From assembly GCF_039655875.1 (NCBI RefSeq), contig NZ_JBBYXK010000002.1:744001-808000 (forward strand): 64,000 bases of DNA. The letters run 5' to 3'. The notes beneath the pieces were generated by a model. The model was not told the DNA's origin and did no database searches. It worked only from the letters and a program-made list of their open reading frames with translations. Position 1 is the first letter of the stretch. Each line of letters begins with the position of its first letter. Below, piece by piece: positions 40,408 through 51,728 of the stretch. The DNA is from Emcibacter sp. SYSU 3D8. GTDB taxonomy: Bacteria; Pseudomonadota; Alphaproteobacteria; SMXS01. The translations under genes were made by a program, and so were the position numbers.

Positions 40408-40912
40408 GACCCTGGTGCTGGCGGCGGCGATCGTCGCCATGACGGCGGACGCCGCGGACGCCCGGAGGAAAAAGGACGCGGCTCAGGCACCGGCCGCCCA
40501 GCAGACCTCCGCGGCCGCCGCAAAGCCTGTCGTTCCCAGTATCGAAACCCGCGCCAGGGAACTGATGGACCTGGACGAGGACGGGGTGCGCGCCCGCTAC
40601 GGCCAGCCCCGGCTGCTGCGCAAGGAACCGCCGGCCCAGGTCTGGCAATATGCCGACGACGCCTGCGTGCTGCTGGTGGTGCTCTACGACCCGAAGGACG
40701 GCAGGGGCCGGCCAAAGGTGAAATACGCCCGGGGACACATGCTGCCGGGCCATGAGAACGATGCGGCCAATTGCCTCACCGGCCCGCGCCCGGGCACGCC
40801 GGCAAATGCCACGGCGCTGCCGTCCGCCAGCCCCGTCGTCATTCCCGGTCAGCCGCTGACCGGCACGCCGGTCTATTCGCCGGGCGATCCGGTACCCGCG
40901 GCGCCGAAATAG
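40394..40912 (+). CDS. Hypothetical secreted protein
   Basis: 172 residues. Only TTG 40394 gives a signal peptide (LVLAAAIVAMTADAADA); an in-frame stop lies just upstream. It overlaps the EI24 gene by 14 bp. A conserved-looking core (SIETRARELMDLDEDGVRARYGQPRLLRKEPPAQVWQYADDACVLLVVLYD) is flanked by Ala/Pro-rich tails. Resembles small alphaproteobacterial outer-membrane-assembly-like domains (BamE-like LDEDGVRARYGQP), but not assignable. Confidence 0.75.
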   Translation: MRGHRTLVLAAAIVAMTADAADARRKKDAAQAPAAQQTSAAAAKPVVPSIETRARELMDLDEDGVRARYGQPRLLRKEPPAQVWQYADDACVLLVVLYDPKDGRGRPKVKYARGHMLPGHENDAANCLTGPRPGTPANATALPSASPVVIPGQPLTGTPVYSPGDPVPAAPK

Positions 40913-40915
40913 CCG

Positions 40916-41557
40916 CTAGATGGTCTTCGCCTTGTAGGCGCACAGATCCTCGACGATGCATTTCGGGCATTCGGGCTTGCGCGCCTTGCAGATATAGCGG
41001 CCGTGCAGGATCAGCCAGTGATGGGCGTTCAGCTTGAACCGGTCGGGCACCACCTTGTTCAGCTTCGTCTCCACATGCAGCGGCGTCTTGCCGGGCGCCA
41101 GGCCGGTGCGGTTGCCGACGCGGAAAATGTGCGTGTCGACGGCGATGGTCGGTTCGCCGAACGCCACGTTCAGCACCACATTGGCGGTCTTGCGGCCCAC
41201 GCCGGGCAACGCCTCCAGGGAGTCCCGGTCGCGCGGCACCTCGCCGCCATGCTTGTCGAGAAGGATCTGCGACAGGGCGATGACGTTCTTTGCCTTGGCG
41301 TTGAACAGGCCGATGGTCTTGATGTGCTCGCGCACCGCCTCTTCGCCCAGCGCGACCATTTTCTCCGGCGAATCGGCGACCTTGAACAGGGGCCCGGTCG
41401 CCCGGTTCACCCCCACGTCGGTGGCCTGCGCCGACATCACCACGGCAACCAGCAGCGTGTAGGGATTGACGTAGTCGAGCTCGGTGCGCGGCGCGTCGTC
41501 GGCGCCCTGCAGCCGGGTGAAAAATTCGTCGATATCGGCCTTTTTCATGGGGGCCAT
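40916..41557 (-). CDS. nth: Endonuclease III
   Basis: 213 residues. Base-excision repair glycosylase/AP lyase for oxidised pyrimidines. Helix-hairpin-helix LPGVGRKTANVVLN with the catalytic Lys, Asp in VDTHIFRVGNR, and the 4Fe-4S motif C-x6-C-x2-C-x5-C at the end (CKARKPECPKCIVEDLC). Full length. Confidence 0.96.
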   Translation of the reverse strand: MAPMKKADIDEFFTRLQGADDAPRTELDYVNPYTLLVAVVMSAQATDVGVNRATGPLFKVADSPEKMVALGEEAVREHIKTIGLFNAKAKNVIALSQILLDKHGGEVPRDRDSLEALPGVGRKTANVVLNVAFGEPTIAVDTHIFRVGNRTGLAPGKTPLHVETKLNKVVPDRFKLNAHHWLILHGRYICKARKPECPKCIVEDLCAYKAKTI

Positions 41558-41568
41558 CTTAATGCCGC

Positions 41569-42075
41569 ATGACGGACGGGCAAGCGAGGGCCTATGTTTT
41601 CCTGATGACCGATTCCGCCGTGGATTTCGACGCGGTGCTGCACCCGCACCGGTCGCTCAGCCGCAGGGCCTTCCTGATCGTGATGATCGTGGTGGGCGGC
41701 ATCAGTTTTGTCGGCGGCATGGTTTTCGTGCTGATGGGGGCCTGGCCGGTTTTCGGCTTTCTCGGTCTCGACGCGGTGCTGATCTATATCGCCTTCCGGG
41801 TCAATTTCCGCGACGGCGAGCGTTACGAGCGGATCGTGCTTGGCGGCGGCAACCTCGAAGTGATCCAGGTCGCGCCCGGCGGCGCCGAGACGCGCACGCT
41901 CTTCCAGCCCTACTGGTCCCGCGTGCTGGTCGATGACGACGGCTGCCTGATATTGCGCTCCCACGGCAAGTCCATGGAACTGGGCCGGTTCCTGGTCGAG
42001 CACGAGAAGGAAAGCTTTCGTGCGGCGCTTGACGGGGCGCTGCGCAATCTGCGCCGCGGGCCGGCTACAGCTTGA
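41569..42075 (+). CDS. DUF2244 family membrane protein
   Basis: Up to 168 residues; ATG 41605 (TDSAVDFDAVLHPHRSL) is an equally likely start. Two membrane helices near residues 33-55 and 58-75 (longer form) and a C-terminal cytoplasmic part with GRFLVEHEKESFRAALDGALR. This is the DUF2244 pattern of alphaproteobacteria. Its 3' end overlaps the convergent dapB by 11 bp. Confidence 0.85.
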   Translation: MTDGQARAYVFLMTDSAVDFDAVLHPHRSLSRRAFLIVMIVVGGISFVGGMVFVLMGAWPVFGFLGLDAVLIYIAFRVNFRDGERYERIVLGGGNLEVIQVAPGGAETRTLFQPYWSRVLVDDDGCLILRSHGKSMELGRFLVEHEKESFRAALDGALRNLRRGPATA

Positions 42076-42871
42076 GAACATCCTGCATGGTGTAATGGCC
42101 ATGCGTCTTCCCGGCCGTCCACAGCGCCGCATGGACGGCGCCGCGGGCGAAGATGATGCGGTCGCCGGCCTTGTGGCTGAGTTCGATGCGCTCGTCGTCG
42201 GCGGCGAAGATCACGGTATGGTCGCCGGCCACGTTGCCACCGCGCAGCACCGCGAAGCCGATGCCGCCGCGCTTGCGGGCGCCGGTGATGCCGTCACGGC
42301 CCCGGTCCTCGACCGCGTCCAGGTCCACGCCGCGCCCGGCGGCGGCGGCGCGTCCCAGCGCCAGCGCCGTGCCCGATGGCGCATCCACCTTGTGGCGATG
42401 ATGCATCTCGAGGATCTCGATATCGAAACTGTCGTCCAGTACCTCGGCGAGGCGCCGGGTCAGCGCGACGGTCAGGTTGACGCCCAGCGAGAAATTGGCG
42501 GCCTGCACGACGACCGCGCGCTTGCCCGCCTCGGCAACGGTCGTCTGCTGCTCGGGCGACAGGCCCGTCGTGCCGACCACATAGGCGGTGCCGGTGGCTG
42601 CGGCGATGCGCGCATTCTCCACGGTCGCCGCGGGTACGGTGAAGTCGATGATGACGTCGGCCCTGCCGAACAGGGCGCTTACGTCGTCGGTCAGCACCAC
42701 GCCCAGCGCATCAAGGCCGGACAGCACACCCAGATCCTTGCCGATGTCGGGATTGCCCAGCGCATCGACGGCGCCGATGACCCTGGCGCCCTTTGCCTCG
42801 GTCACCGCGCGCACCAGCGCCCGGCCCATCCGTCCCGCGCCGCCCAGGATACCTATTGCAAGATCGGTCAT
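42065..42871 (-). CDS. dapB: 4-hydroxy-tetrahydrodipicolinate reductase
   Basis: 268 residues from ATG 42871. Lysine/diaminopimelate pathway. NAD(P) motif GILGGAGRMGRALV, substrate signature EMHHRHKVDAPSGTALALG, and VVQAANFSLGVNL are all present. Overlaps the end of DUF2244 by 11 bp on the opposite strand. Downstream of dnaJ in the same direction. Confidence 0.96.
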   Translation of the reverse strand: MTDLAIGILGGAGRMGRALVRAVTEAKGARVIGAVDALGNPDIGKDLGVLSGLDALGVVLTDDVSALFGRADVIIDFTVPAATVENARIAAATGTAYVVGTTGLSPEQQTTVAEAGKRAVVVQAANFSLGVNLTVALTRRLAEVLDDSFDIEILEMHHRHKVDAPSGTALALGRAAAAGRGVDLDAVEDRGRDGITGARKRGGIGFAVLRGGNVAGDHTVIFAADDERIELSHKAGDRIIFARGAVHAALWTAGKTHGHYTMQDVLKL

Positions 42872-42926
42872 CTCGCCTTCTCCCAATATGTGCCCGCTGC
42901 GCCGTGTGGGGTCTGGACCCACAAGG

Positions 42927-42954
42927 AAACGGCGGGAAAACCCCGCCGCCGTTT
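42927..42954 (-). terminator. Stem-loop behind dnaJ
   Basis: In the 108-bp gap between the dnaJ stop and dapB start. On the minus strand AAACGGCGG...GGGGTTTTCCCG...CCGTTT folds into an imperfect GC-rich stem followed by a short T stretch. Possible rho-independent terminator separating the dnaKJ transcript from dapB. Confidence 0.5.
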
Positions 42955-42979
42955 ACCACGAAATCGGAAGTGGCCGAAC

Positions 42980-44119
42980 CTAATCCTTGACCAGATCCTC
43001 CCAGAACTCCTTCGCCTTGGCGAAGAAGCCGTCGGATTCGGGGCTCGACTGGTTGCCACCGCCGGCGGCCACGAACTCGCGCAGCAGCCGTTCCTGTTCC
43101 CTGGTCAGGTTGACCGGCGTCTCCACGCCCACATGCACGAACAGGTCGCCCACGCCGCCGCGCTGCAGGCGGGGCATGCCCTTGCCGCGCAGGCGGAACT
43201 GGCGCCCCGTCTGGGTGCCTTCCGGCACCGCGACCTTGGCCTTTTTGCCGTCGATGGTCGGCACCTCGATGGAGCCGCCCAGCGCCGCCGTGGTCATGGG
43301 AATCGGCACGCTCAGATGCAGATCGATGCCGTCGCGCTCGAAGATGCGATGCGGCTTCACCGACAGGAAGATGTACAGATCGCCTGCCGGACCGCCGCGG
43401 GTTCCGGCCTCACCCTCGCCGGACAGGCGGATGCGGGTGCCGTTCTCGACGCCGGGCGGAATCGCCACCGACAACGTCTTCTCGCGGTTGACGTGGCCCG
43501 CGCCATGGCACGACGGGCATGGATCGCTCACCGTCTGGCCGGCGCCGTGGCAGGTCGGGCAGGCCCGCTCGATGGTAAAGAAGCCCTGCTGGGCCCGAAC
43601 CTTGCCCATGCCGCGGCATGTCGGGCACTCGACCGGCCGGGAACCGGGTGCCGCGCCGCTGCCGGCGCAGGGTTCGCAGGCGACCGATGCATTGAGGGCG
43701 AGCTCGGCCTGCTTGCCGGTGAACGCCTCTTCCAGCGACACCGCATAATCGTAGCGCATGTCGGACCCGCGCTGCGGACCGCCACGGCGCTGGCCGCCGC
43801 GCTGGCCGAAGGCGCCGCCGAACAGATCCTCGAAAATATCGCTGAACGAGCCATTGAAGTCGAAACCGCCCGCGCCCTGGCGTCCGCCGCCGTTCTCGAA
43901 CGCCGCGTGACCGAACTGGTTGTAGGCGGCCCGCTTTTGCGGGTCCTTCAGGACGTCATAGGCCTCGTTGAGTTCCTTGAACTTGTGTTCCGCGTTGCCG
44001 TCTCCGGGATTGCGGTCGGGATGACACTCCATGGCCTTGGCGCGGAACGCCTTCTTGATGTCTCCGTCGGACGCTTCACGCGCCACACCGAGCATCTCGT
44101 AGTAACAAACCTTGCCCAT
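42980..44119 (-). CDS. dnaJ: Chaperone protein DnaJ
   Basis: 379 residues. J domain (1-70) with HPDRNPGD, a G/F-rich linker (about 76-105), a zinc-finger domain with four CxxCxGxG-type repeats ([32 protein letters not shown]) and a C-terminal substrate-binding part. Stimulates DnaK. Separated from dnaK by 66 bp containing a strong hairpin. Confidence 0.97.
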   Translation of the reverse strand: MGKVCYYEMLGVAREASDGDIKKAFRAKAMECHPDRNPGDGNAEHKFKELNEAYDVLKDPQKRAAYNQFGHAAFENGGGRQGAGGFDFNGSFSDIFEDLFGGAFGQRGGQRRGGPQRGSDMRYDYAVSLEEAFTGKQAELALNASVACEPCAGSGAAPGSRPVECPTCRGMGKVRAQQGFFTIERACPTCHGAGQTVSDPCPSCHGAGHVNREKTLSVAIPPGVENGTRIRLSGEGEAGTRGGPAGDLYIFLSVKPHRIFERDGIDLHLSVPIPMTTAALGGSIEVPTIDGKKAKVAVPEGTQTGRQFRLRGKGMPRLQRGGVGDLFVHVGVETPVNLTREQERLLREFVAAGGGNQSSPESDGFFAKAKEFWEDLVKD

Positions 44120-44148
44120 CCATTCGTCCCTGGAAACCTGAAACCAGC

Positions 44149-44173
44149 GGGCGGCAGGGAGTCCCTGCCGCCC
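44149..44173. terminator. Perfect hairpin between dnaK and dnaJ
   Basis: GGGCGGCAGGGA, one base, TCCCTGCCGCCC: a 12-bp perfect stem in the 66-bp gap. There is no T tract in the dnaJ direction, so it more likely attenuates or stabilises than ends transcription completely. Confidence 0.55.
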
Positions 44174-44185
44174 TTTCGCGCCGTT

Positions 44186-46108
<1,923 letters not shown>

Positions 46109-46203
46109 GGTGTATTCTCCTCTTTTTCCTTATGGCGGACCGGGGCAGCCACCTCGTGCACCGCGCCGACCCCCTCGGGAGTCTCGAATTTTGGTTCGGC
46201 CGT

Positions 46204-46232
46204 TATATAGTGAAGCGGAAATTGGGCTACAA
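46204..46232 (-). promoter_or_regulatory. Candidate dnaKJ promoter
   Basis: On the minus strand TTGTAG (46227-46232), 17 bp, TATATA (46204-46209), about 95 bp before the dnaK ATG. This fits a housekeeping sigma pattern; I see no CIRCE element (TTAGCACTC-N9-GAGTGCTAA) and no convincing RpoH -35. An additional heat-shock promoter may exist nearer the gene. Confidence 0.4.
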
Positions 46233-46293
46233 CCACCCGTGACTTGAAATTCGTGAATCTTCCAAATGCCTTGATTCCTGCCGGAGAGCGCTC

Positions 46294-46716
46294 ATGACCG
46301 AGGCCGATGCCGTGATCGAGCGCTTGGGACTGCTGCCGCATCCCGAAGGCGGGCATTACCGCGAAACCCACCGCGCGGCCGGTGGCGGACGCAGCCCCCT
46401 GACCTCGATCTACTACCTGTTGCGTGCCGGCGAGGCCGCCCAATGGCACCGGGTCGACGCCACCGAGATCTGGCACTTTTACGCCGGCGCGCCGCTGCTG
46501 CTGTCCATATCGGCCGACGGCGTCACCGTCACCCGAAGCGTTCTCGGCAACCAGCTCGACCTGGGCCAGCTTCCCCAGGCCGTTATCCCGCCGCACGCCT
46601 GGCAGTCGGCCGAAAGCCAGGGCCACTGGACGCTGGTCGGCTGCACGGTGGCGCCGGGCTTCGAGTTCTCAGGCTTCGAGATGGCCCCGGAAGGCTGGCG
46701 GCCGGGAGAGGGGTAA
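46294..46716 (+). CDS. DUF985 cupin family protein
   Basis: 140 residues. LGLLPHPEGGHYRETHR and the single-domain cupin core SIYYLLRAGEAAQWHRVDATEIWHFYAGAPL mark the DUF985 family. Possible metal ligands are His in QWHR and IWHF. The function is unknown. Divergent from dnaK. Confidence 0.88.
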   Translation: MTEADAVIERLGLLPHPEGGHYRETHRAAGGGRSPLTSIYYLLRAGEAAQWHRVDATEIWHFYAGAPLLLSISADGVTVTRSVLGNQLDLGQLPQAVIPPHAWQSAESQGHWTLVGCTVAPGFEFSGFEMAPEGWRPGEG

Positions 46717-46740
46717 GGCTTTGAAAACACAACAATACCC

Positions 46741-46887
46741 GTCATCCCGCGCACGCGGGGACCCAGGTGATCGTAGAACTGGCCGACTGCGGAAGGGCTC
46801 CGTACCACGAAAAAGATCTTTCGTGACCGAGCCATTGAGGGGCTTCGTTCCCTGCCCCATCTGGGTTCCCGCGTGCGCGGGAATGAC
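46741..46887. repeat. Composite inverted-repeat element, copy A
   Basis: 147 bp with about 27-bp imperfect terminal inverted repeats, left end GTCATCCCGCGCACGCGGGG and right end GGGTTCCCGCGTGCGCGG followed by GAATGAC. Each end is itself a small palindrome. Fills the gap between DUF985 and pyrE. Non-coding. Opposite orientation to copy B. Confidence 0.75.
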
Positions 46888-46903
46888 GGGCTGATGCAGC
46901 GGC

Positions 46904-47494
46904 CTAGACTTGCGGCTTGTATCCCAGAAACGTCTCCGCCCTGAACACCGAGAGAAGCTCCAGGCCTTCCTTCGCCAGTTCCTCGGCGGCGCCTTCCTGG
47001 CGGTCGACGATGGTCAGCACCTTGGTAACCTGCGCGCCCATCTCGCGCATGGTGCGCACCGCCTTCAGCACCGAGCCGCCGGTGGTGGTGACGTCCTCGA
47101 TCATCAGCACGCGCGCGCCCTTCAGCGCGTCGTCGGACGGCAGGCCCTCGATGGGCAGGCGGGTGCCGTGCTCCTTGGGCTGCTTGCGCACGATCAGGCA
47201 GGGCACCGGCGCGCCGGCCAGCCAGCTCGCCATGGTGGCGCAGGCGAGCGGCGGCACAGCGCCCAGCTCCAGCCCGGCGATGAAATCGGGCTTTTCGCGC
47301 TGCAGCACCTCGACGAAGGCGGCGGCGATCAGCGCCGAGCCTTCCGGGTCCAGCATGGTCGGTTTCATGTTGAAGTAGAAATTGCTCTCGCGCCCCGACG
47401 CCAGCCTGATGATCTTGCCCATGCCGAACGATTTGGCGCGGATGATCTCGGCAAGGCGCGCCGGGTTGGGCGCAAGGCTGGCGGTATCGGACAT
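46904..47494 (-). CDS. pyrE: Orotate phosphoribosyltransferase
   Basis: 196 residues. Pyrimidine synthesis. PRPP-binding loop VLMIEDVTTTGGSVLKAVRTM is clear; FYFNMKPTMLDPEGSALIA and GLELGAVPPL are family segments. Stands alone 17 bp beyond repeat copy A. Confidence 0.95.
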   Translation of the reverse strand: MSDTASLAPNPARLAEIIRAKSFGMGKIIRLASGRESNFYFNMKPTMLDPEGSALIAAAFVEVLQREKPDFIAGLELGAVPPLACATMASWLAGAPVPCLIVRKQPKEHGTRLPIEGLPSDDALKGARVLMIEDVTTTGGSVLKAVRTMREMGAQVTKVLTIVDRQEGAAEELAKEGLELLSVFRAETFLGYKPQV

Positions 47495-47620
47495 GGCGAA
47501 CCTCGGTGCTGGGGAACTCGACAGGTCATATCAGCCCAGCCGGAGAGCGGCAACGCCCGCTGCGCACCACGAGCATTCAGAAGATGGCAAGATGGTGGAG
47601 TTCTGGTGCGGCCCTTGGGG

Positions 47621-48022
47621 TCAATCTTCAAGCCATTGCAAGCCGTTGACCTGCCCGCTAGCCCTCAGGATCTCCTCGACAGCCTGCTTGAGCGCGGCTA
47701 TGCGATTGGCGACATCGGCACGTTTAAAGAAGTGCCACAATCGCGGTTGTTCCGGTTTCACAAAACAGTGGAGACCATAATCGCCTTCACCCGAATAGCC
47801 GCAACCGACCCAGAGATCAAAGCCAGGATTCTTGAGGGAGACGCACCATCCCCAGTCTTCCTTGATGATGTAGTCGATCGGAAAGCCTTTCGCAGGTAAT
47901 CGGGCCTCCAGAAGTTCGGCGACAAACTTGCCGCCCTGCTCCAAATAGTCTTCCTCGTCCGCGGGTCCGACAACTTCAGTGTCGTACAAGGCTTCGGATT
48001 GGAAATGCAACCGCATGCTCAT
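47621..48022 (-). CDS. Hypothetical protein
   Basis: 133 residues from ATG 48022 (SMRLHFQSEALYDTEVV); ATG 48058 would add 12. I do not recognise a family with confidence. The centre (IDYIIKEDWGWCVSLKNPGFDLWVGCGYSGEGDYGLHCFVKP) is rich in Trp/Gly and the C-terminus is helical (RIAALKQAVEEILRA). Third-position GC is lower than in neighbours, hinting at a different origin. 126 bp upstream of pyrE, no partner seen. Confidence 0.7.
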   Translation of the reverse strand: MSMRLHFQSEALYDTEVVGPADEEDYLEQGGKFVAELLEARLPAKGFPIDYIIKEDWGWCVSLKNPGFDLWVGCGYSGEGDYGLHCFVKPEQPRLWHFFKRADVANRIAALKQAVEEILRASGQVNGLQWLED

Positions 48023-48084
48023 GAATACCCCCCACGCCACCAAATATAGATGCCACACCAGGATATCTCATCTTCGAGCATTCG

Positions 48085-48681
48085 TCAGCTGTGAGATAGT
48101 TCCCTCAGTCTTTTAAAGAACTTGGGCACATCCGCCCGCGTCACGTGCCGGTGATTGAACTCACCCGGCCCGGCGATTCCGTCCGGGTTCTCCACCCAGA
48201 CCGTCTCGGCGATGGGCACGAACTTGTCCAGCATCCGGTTGACGCCGATATTGCGCGGCCGGGTCTGATGGGTCAGGCGGTTCATGTCGCAGACCTGGCA
48301 ATACATGGCGATGCGGTGTGGATAGAGCGCTGTCGAGATGCCGGTCTTGCGGGCCAGCTGGTCGGTCAGGTGCCAGTGGGAAAAGTTGCTGTCCGGCGTG
48401 TAGCGGTTCAGCAGGGTGTAGCCCACGAAGGTCTCGTCGAGGGTGATGGCGAACGCCATGGAGCGCTGGTCCGGATCGCCGGTGCGCAGCGCCCGGCGGA
48501 AGCGGGCGCGTGTGTCGTCCTCGGTGCCGAGCCGGGCCTTGTCGATGCCCATGAACGCCAGGTAATCGTCGCCGCTGTCGAACCAGTAACGGACAACAGC
48601 CTCGATATCGTCGTCGATCAGGTCGCGGAAGGCGGCATGGCCAGCGGCGATGGTCTCGCCGCCGTACCGCGCCGGGGTCAT
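48085..48681 (-). CDS. GNAT-like protein of unknown function
   Basis: 198 residues. DDIEAVVRYWFDSGDDYLAFMGIDKARL and AFAITLDETFVGYTLLN look like an acetyltransferase N-terminal half, but the acetyl-CoA loop is not clear. Contains a conserved-looking RPRNIGVNRMLDKFVPIAETVW. Its start overlaps the grpE stop by 4 bp, so it is translated with the hrcA-grpE transcript. Confidence 0.7.
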   Translation of the reverse strand: MTPARYGGETIAAGHAAFRDLIDDDIEAVVRYWFDSGDDYLAFMGIDKARLGTEDDTRARFRRALRTGDPDQRSMAFAITLDETFVGYTLLNRYTPDSNFSHWHLTDQLARKTGISTALYPHRIAMYCQVCDMNRLTHQTRPRNIGVNRMLDKFVPIAETVWVENPDGIAGPGEFNHRHVTRADVPKFFKRLRELSHS

Positions 48682-49244
48682 TTCCCGGCGGCGGTGCCCG
48701 CAGGCGCCTTGGTCACGCCAACCATGGCGGGGCGCAGCAGCCGGTCACCGATGGTATAGCCCACCTGCAGCACCTGGTTGATGGTGCCGTGGGGCTGGTC
48801 GGCATCTTCGACCTCGAACATGGCCTGATGCAAATTGTGGTCGAATTTCTCGCCGTGCGGGCTCACTTCCTTCACGCCGTGACGCTGCAGCACATTGGCC
48901 AGTTCGCGGCCGGTCAGCTGCACGCCCTCGACAAAGCTGCCGAACGACTCGTCCTTTTCGGCGCCCTCGGGCAGTGCGTCGAGCGCCCGGCCCAGATTGT
49001 CGGCCACCGCCAGCAGGTCGCGGGCAAAGCCGGTAATGCCGTAATTGCGGGCGTCCTGCACGTCCTTCACGGCGCGGCGGCGCACGTTCTCGGCTTCGGC
49101 CACGGCGCGCAGCATCTTGTCCTTCAGGTCGGCGATCTGCGCCTCGGCCAGTTCCAGGCGCGCTTCCAGATCCACCGCTTCGCTGGGATCGGTGTCGCCG
49201 GTTTCCTGGCCGGTTTCGGGATTTTCGTTTTCGTCGTTCATCAC
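48678..49244 (-). CDS. grpE: Nucleotide exchange factor GrpE
   Basis: 188 residues. Releases ADP from DnaK. A long N-terminal helix (about 28-80, [31 protein letters not shown]) is followed by the beta domain ending [30 protein letters not shown]. 4 bp after the hrcA stop. Confidence 0.96.
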   Translation of the reverse strand: MMNDENENPETGQETGDTDPSEAVDLEARLELAEAQIADLKDKMLRAVAEAENVRRRAVKDVQDARNYGITGFARDLLAVADNLGRALDALPEGAEKDESFGSFVEGVQLTGRELANVLQRHGVKEVSPHGEKFDHNLHQAMFEVEDADQPHGTINQVLQVGYTIGDRLLRPAMVGVTKAPAGTAAGK

Positions 49245-49248
49245 ATCC

Positions 49249-50286
49249 TCAACTCAGAAGCCGGCCCACGACGCGGGCGGTGTAGTCGACCATCGGCACG
49301 ATCCGCGCATAGTTGATCCGGGTTGGTCCAATAACGCCCAGGATACCGATGACGTTTCTCTGCTCGTTGGCGTAGGGGGCCAGAATCAGCGACGAGCCCG
49401 AGAGGCTGAACAGCTGGTTTTCCGAGCCGATAAAGACGCGAACGCCCTCGGCTTCCTTCGCCAGGTCCAGCAAATGGATGAAGTCGCGCTTGTTTTCAAG
49501 GTCTTCCAGCAGCCGTCTGATGCGTTCCAGGTCTTCGCCGGCCTCCAGGTTCTCCAGCAAGTGGCTCTGGCCGCGCACGATCAGGGTCTGGTTGCTCTCG
49601 TCCGTGCCGGTCCAGATCGCCAGTCCGTCCTCGACCACCTTGCTCGACAGGGCGTCGAGCTGGGCCTGGTGTTCGCCCACCTCGGCGAGGATGAACGCCT
49701 TGGCCTCGTCCAGCGTGCGGCCGGTCATGCGCGCATTCAGATAATTGCCGGCGCTCCGGAGTGTCGACGGCATCATGTCGGTGGGCACCTCCATGATCCG
49801 GTTCTCCACCTGGCCGTCCTCGGTCACCAGCACGGCAAGCGCCCGGCCCGGATTGAGGCTGACGAATTCGATGTGCCGGATTGCCACGTTGAGCTTGGGC
49901 GCGAGCACCAGCGCGGCGGCATGCGACAGGCCCGACAGCAGCGACGACGCCTGCTGCAGCACGCCGTCGATGGTCTGGCCACCCGAGCCGATGCGGCCCT
50001 GGATGGCGTTGCGCTCGTCGCTGCTCAGATTGCCGAATTCCAGCAGGCCATCGACGAAGATGCGCAGGCCCCGCTCGGTCGGCAAGCGCCCGGCCGAGGT
50101 GTGCGGTGCATAAAGCAGCCCGGCGTCCTCCAGGTCGGCCATCACGTTGCGGATGCTGGCCGAGGACAGGTTCAGGCCCAGGCGCTGGACGAGCGTGCGC
50201 GAGCCCACCGGCTCACCGGTCTCCAGATAGGCTTCGACTATGCCGCGCAGGATCTTGCGCGTTCGTTCGTTCAGCTCGTCGATCAT
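49249..50286 (-). CDS. hrcA: Heat-inducible transcription repressor HrcA
   Basis: 345 residues from ATG 50286 ([31 protein letters not shown]), the family start with an N-terminal winged helix. [22 protein letters not shown] is the HTH. HrcA binds CIRCE, but no CIRCE element is visible upstream of hrcA or dnaK here; its target (probably groESL) must lie elsewhere. Divergent from rph. Confidence 0.96.
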   Translation of the reverse strand: MIDELNERTRKILRGIVEAYLETGEPVGSRTLVQRLGLNLSSASIRNVMADLEDAGLLYAPHTSAGRLPTERGLRIFVDGLLEFGNLSSDERNAIQGRIGSGGQTIDGVLQQASSLLSGLSHAAALVLAPKLNVAIRHIEFVSLNPGRALAVLVTEDGQVENRIMEVPTDMMPSTLRSAGNYLNARMTGRTLDEAKAFILAEVGEHQAQLDALSSKVVEDGLAIWTGTDESNQTLIVRGQSHLLENLEAGEDLERIRRLLEDLENKRDFIHLLDLAKEAEGVRVFIGSENQLFSLSGSSLILAPYANEQRNVIGILGVIGPTRINYARIVPMVDYTARVVGRLLS

Positions 50287-50409
50287 GACCCGACTATGTA
50301 TGCAAACCCGCGTCCGGTCCAATATGGAGAGGGCGCTTGTCGTCGTGCGGCTGGACGCGGCCGGATACACGGACTAGAACGCTCCGACAAATCCAGACGG
50401 GAAAAAATC

Positions 50410-51129
50410 ATGCGTCCATCCGGCCGATCACCCGACCAGCTTCGACCCATCTCGCTCGAGACCGGCTTTTCCGCTTATGCGGAAGGCTCGTGCCTGGTGC
50501 GCTTCGGCGGCACCCACGTGCTGTGCACCGCCTCGCTCGACGAGGGCGTGCCCGGCTTCCTGCGCGGCAAGGGCAGCGGGTGGGTGACGGCGGAATACGG
50601 CATGCTGCCGCGCTCGACCCATACGCGCAGCTCGCGCGAGGCGGCGCGCGGCAAGCAGACCGGCCGCACCCAGGAAATCCAGCGGCTGATCGGCCGCTCG
50701 CTCCGCGCGGTCACCAACATGAAGGCCATGGGCGAGCGTCAGATCGTCATCGATTGCGACGTGATCCAGGCCGATGGCGGCACCCGCACCGCCTCGATCA
50801 CCGGCGGCTATGTGGCGCTGCATCTCTGCTTCCAGAAGATGCTGGCCCAGGGCCTGATCGAGGCCATCCCGCTGTCGGACCAGGTGGCCGCCGTTTCCTG
50901 CGGCATCTTCAACGGCCAGCCGGTCCTCGACCTGGACTATCTGGAAGATTCCAAGGCCCAGGCCGATTCCAACTTCGTGCTGACCGGATCGGGCGGCATC
51001 GTCGAGATCCAGGGCACCGCCGAGGACGAGCCGTTCTCCGAGGCCGAGTTCATGCACCTCATGTCGCTCGCCAAGGCGGGCATCGCCGATCTGGCCCGTT
51101 ATCAGCGCCAGGCGCTCGGTATCGAGTGA
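50410..51129 (+). CDS. rph: Ribonuclease PH
   Basis: 239 residues from ATG 50410. Phosphorolytic 3' exoribonuclease for tRNA maturation. [33 protein letters not shown], and [13 protein letters not shown] are the family hallmarks. Long in-frame extension upstream is antisense to hrcA/grpE and not real. TGATG link to rdgB. Confidence 0.97.
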   Translation: MRPSGRSPDQLRPISLETGFSAYAEGSCLVRFGGTHVLCTASLDEGVPGFLRGKGSGWVTAEYGMLPRSTHTRSSREAARGKQTGRTQEIQRLIGRSLRAVTNMKAMGERQIVIDCDVIQADGGTRTASITGGYVALHLCFQKMLAQGLIEAIPLSDQVAAVSCGIFNGQPVLDLDYLEDSKAQADSNFVLTGSGGIVEIQGTAEDEPFSEAEFMHLMSLAKAGIADLARYQRQALGIE

Positions 51130-51728
51130 TGGCGCGGCGCTTTGCCGGCGGCCGTCTCGTCGTGGCCACCCACAATCCGGGCAAGGTGCGCGAGATAGGC
51201 GATCTGCTGCGTCCCCATGATGTGGACGCGGTCTCGGCGGGCGAGCTGGGCCTGCCCGAGCCGGAGGAGACCGGCGCGACGTTCCGAGCCAATGCCGAGC
51301 TGAAGGCGCTGGCCGCCGCGACCGCCTCGGGCCTGCCCGCGCTGGCCGACGATTCCGGCCTGTCGGTGGCGGCGCTGGACGGCGACCCGGGCATCTATTC
51401 CGCCCGCTGGGCCGGAGAGACGAAGGATTTCGCCGTTGCCATGCGTAAGGTCCACGACCTGCTTCAGCAAGCCGGCAAGGATGGCAGCCGGGCGCATTTC
51501 ACCTGCGCGCTGACCCTTGCCTGGCCCGACGGCCATGTGGAGACTTTCGAGGGCAAGGTGCACGGCGATCTGGTGTGGCCGCCGCGCGGCAGCCGCGGCT
51601 TCGGCTACGATCCCATTTTCAGGGCCGATGGTTACGACATCACCTTCGGCGAGATGGACCCGGACGACAAGCACGCCATCAGCCACCGGGCCGTGGCATT
51701 CCGGCAGCTGATCGATGCGTGCTTCTGA
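51129..51728 (+). CDS. rdgB: XTP/dITP diphosphatase
   Basis: 199 residues. Removes deaminated purine nucleotides. [13 protein letters not shown] at the N-terminus, [25 protein letters not shown] (metal and base site) and GFGYDPIF are intact. Overlaps hemW by 14 bp. The rph-rdgB-hemW order is standard. Confidence 0.96.
   Translation: MARRFAGGRLVVATHNPGKVREIGDLLRPHDVDAVSAGELGLPEPEETGATFRANAELKALAAATASGLPALADDSGLSVAALDGDPGIYSARWAGETKDFAVAMRKVHDLLQQAGKDGSRAHFTCALTLAWPDGHVETFEGKVHGDLVWPPRGSRGFGYDPIFRADGYDITFGEMDPDDKHAISHRAVAFRQLIDACF

Noticed and set aside
49045-50409. Upstream extension of rph as a 694-residue protein
   Set aside because: The first 455 codons are the antisense of grpE and hrcA. 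RNase PH has its family start at 50410.
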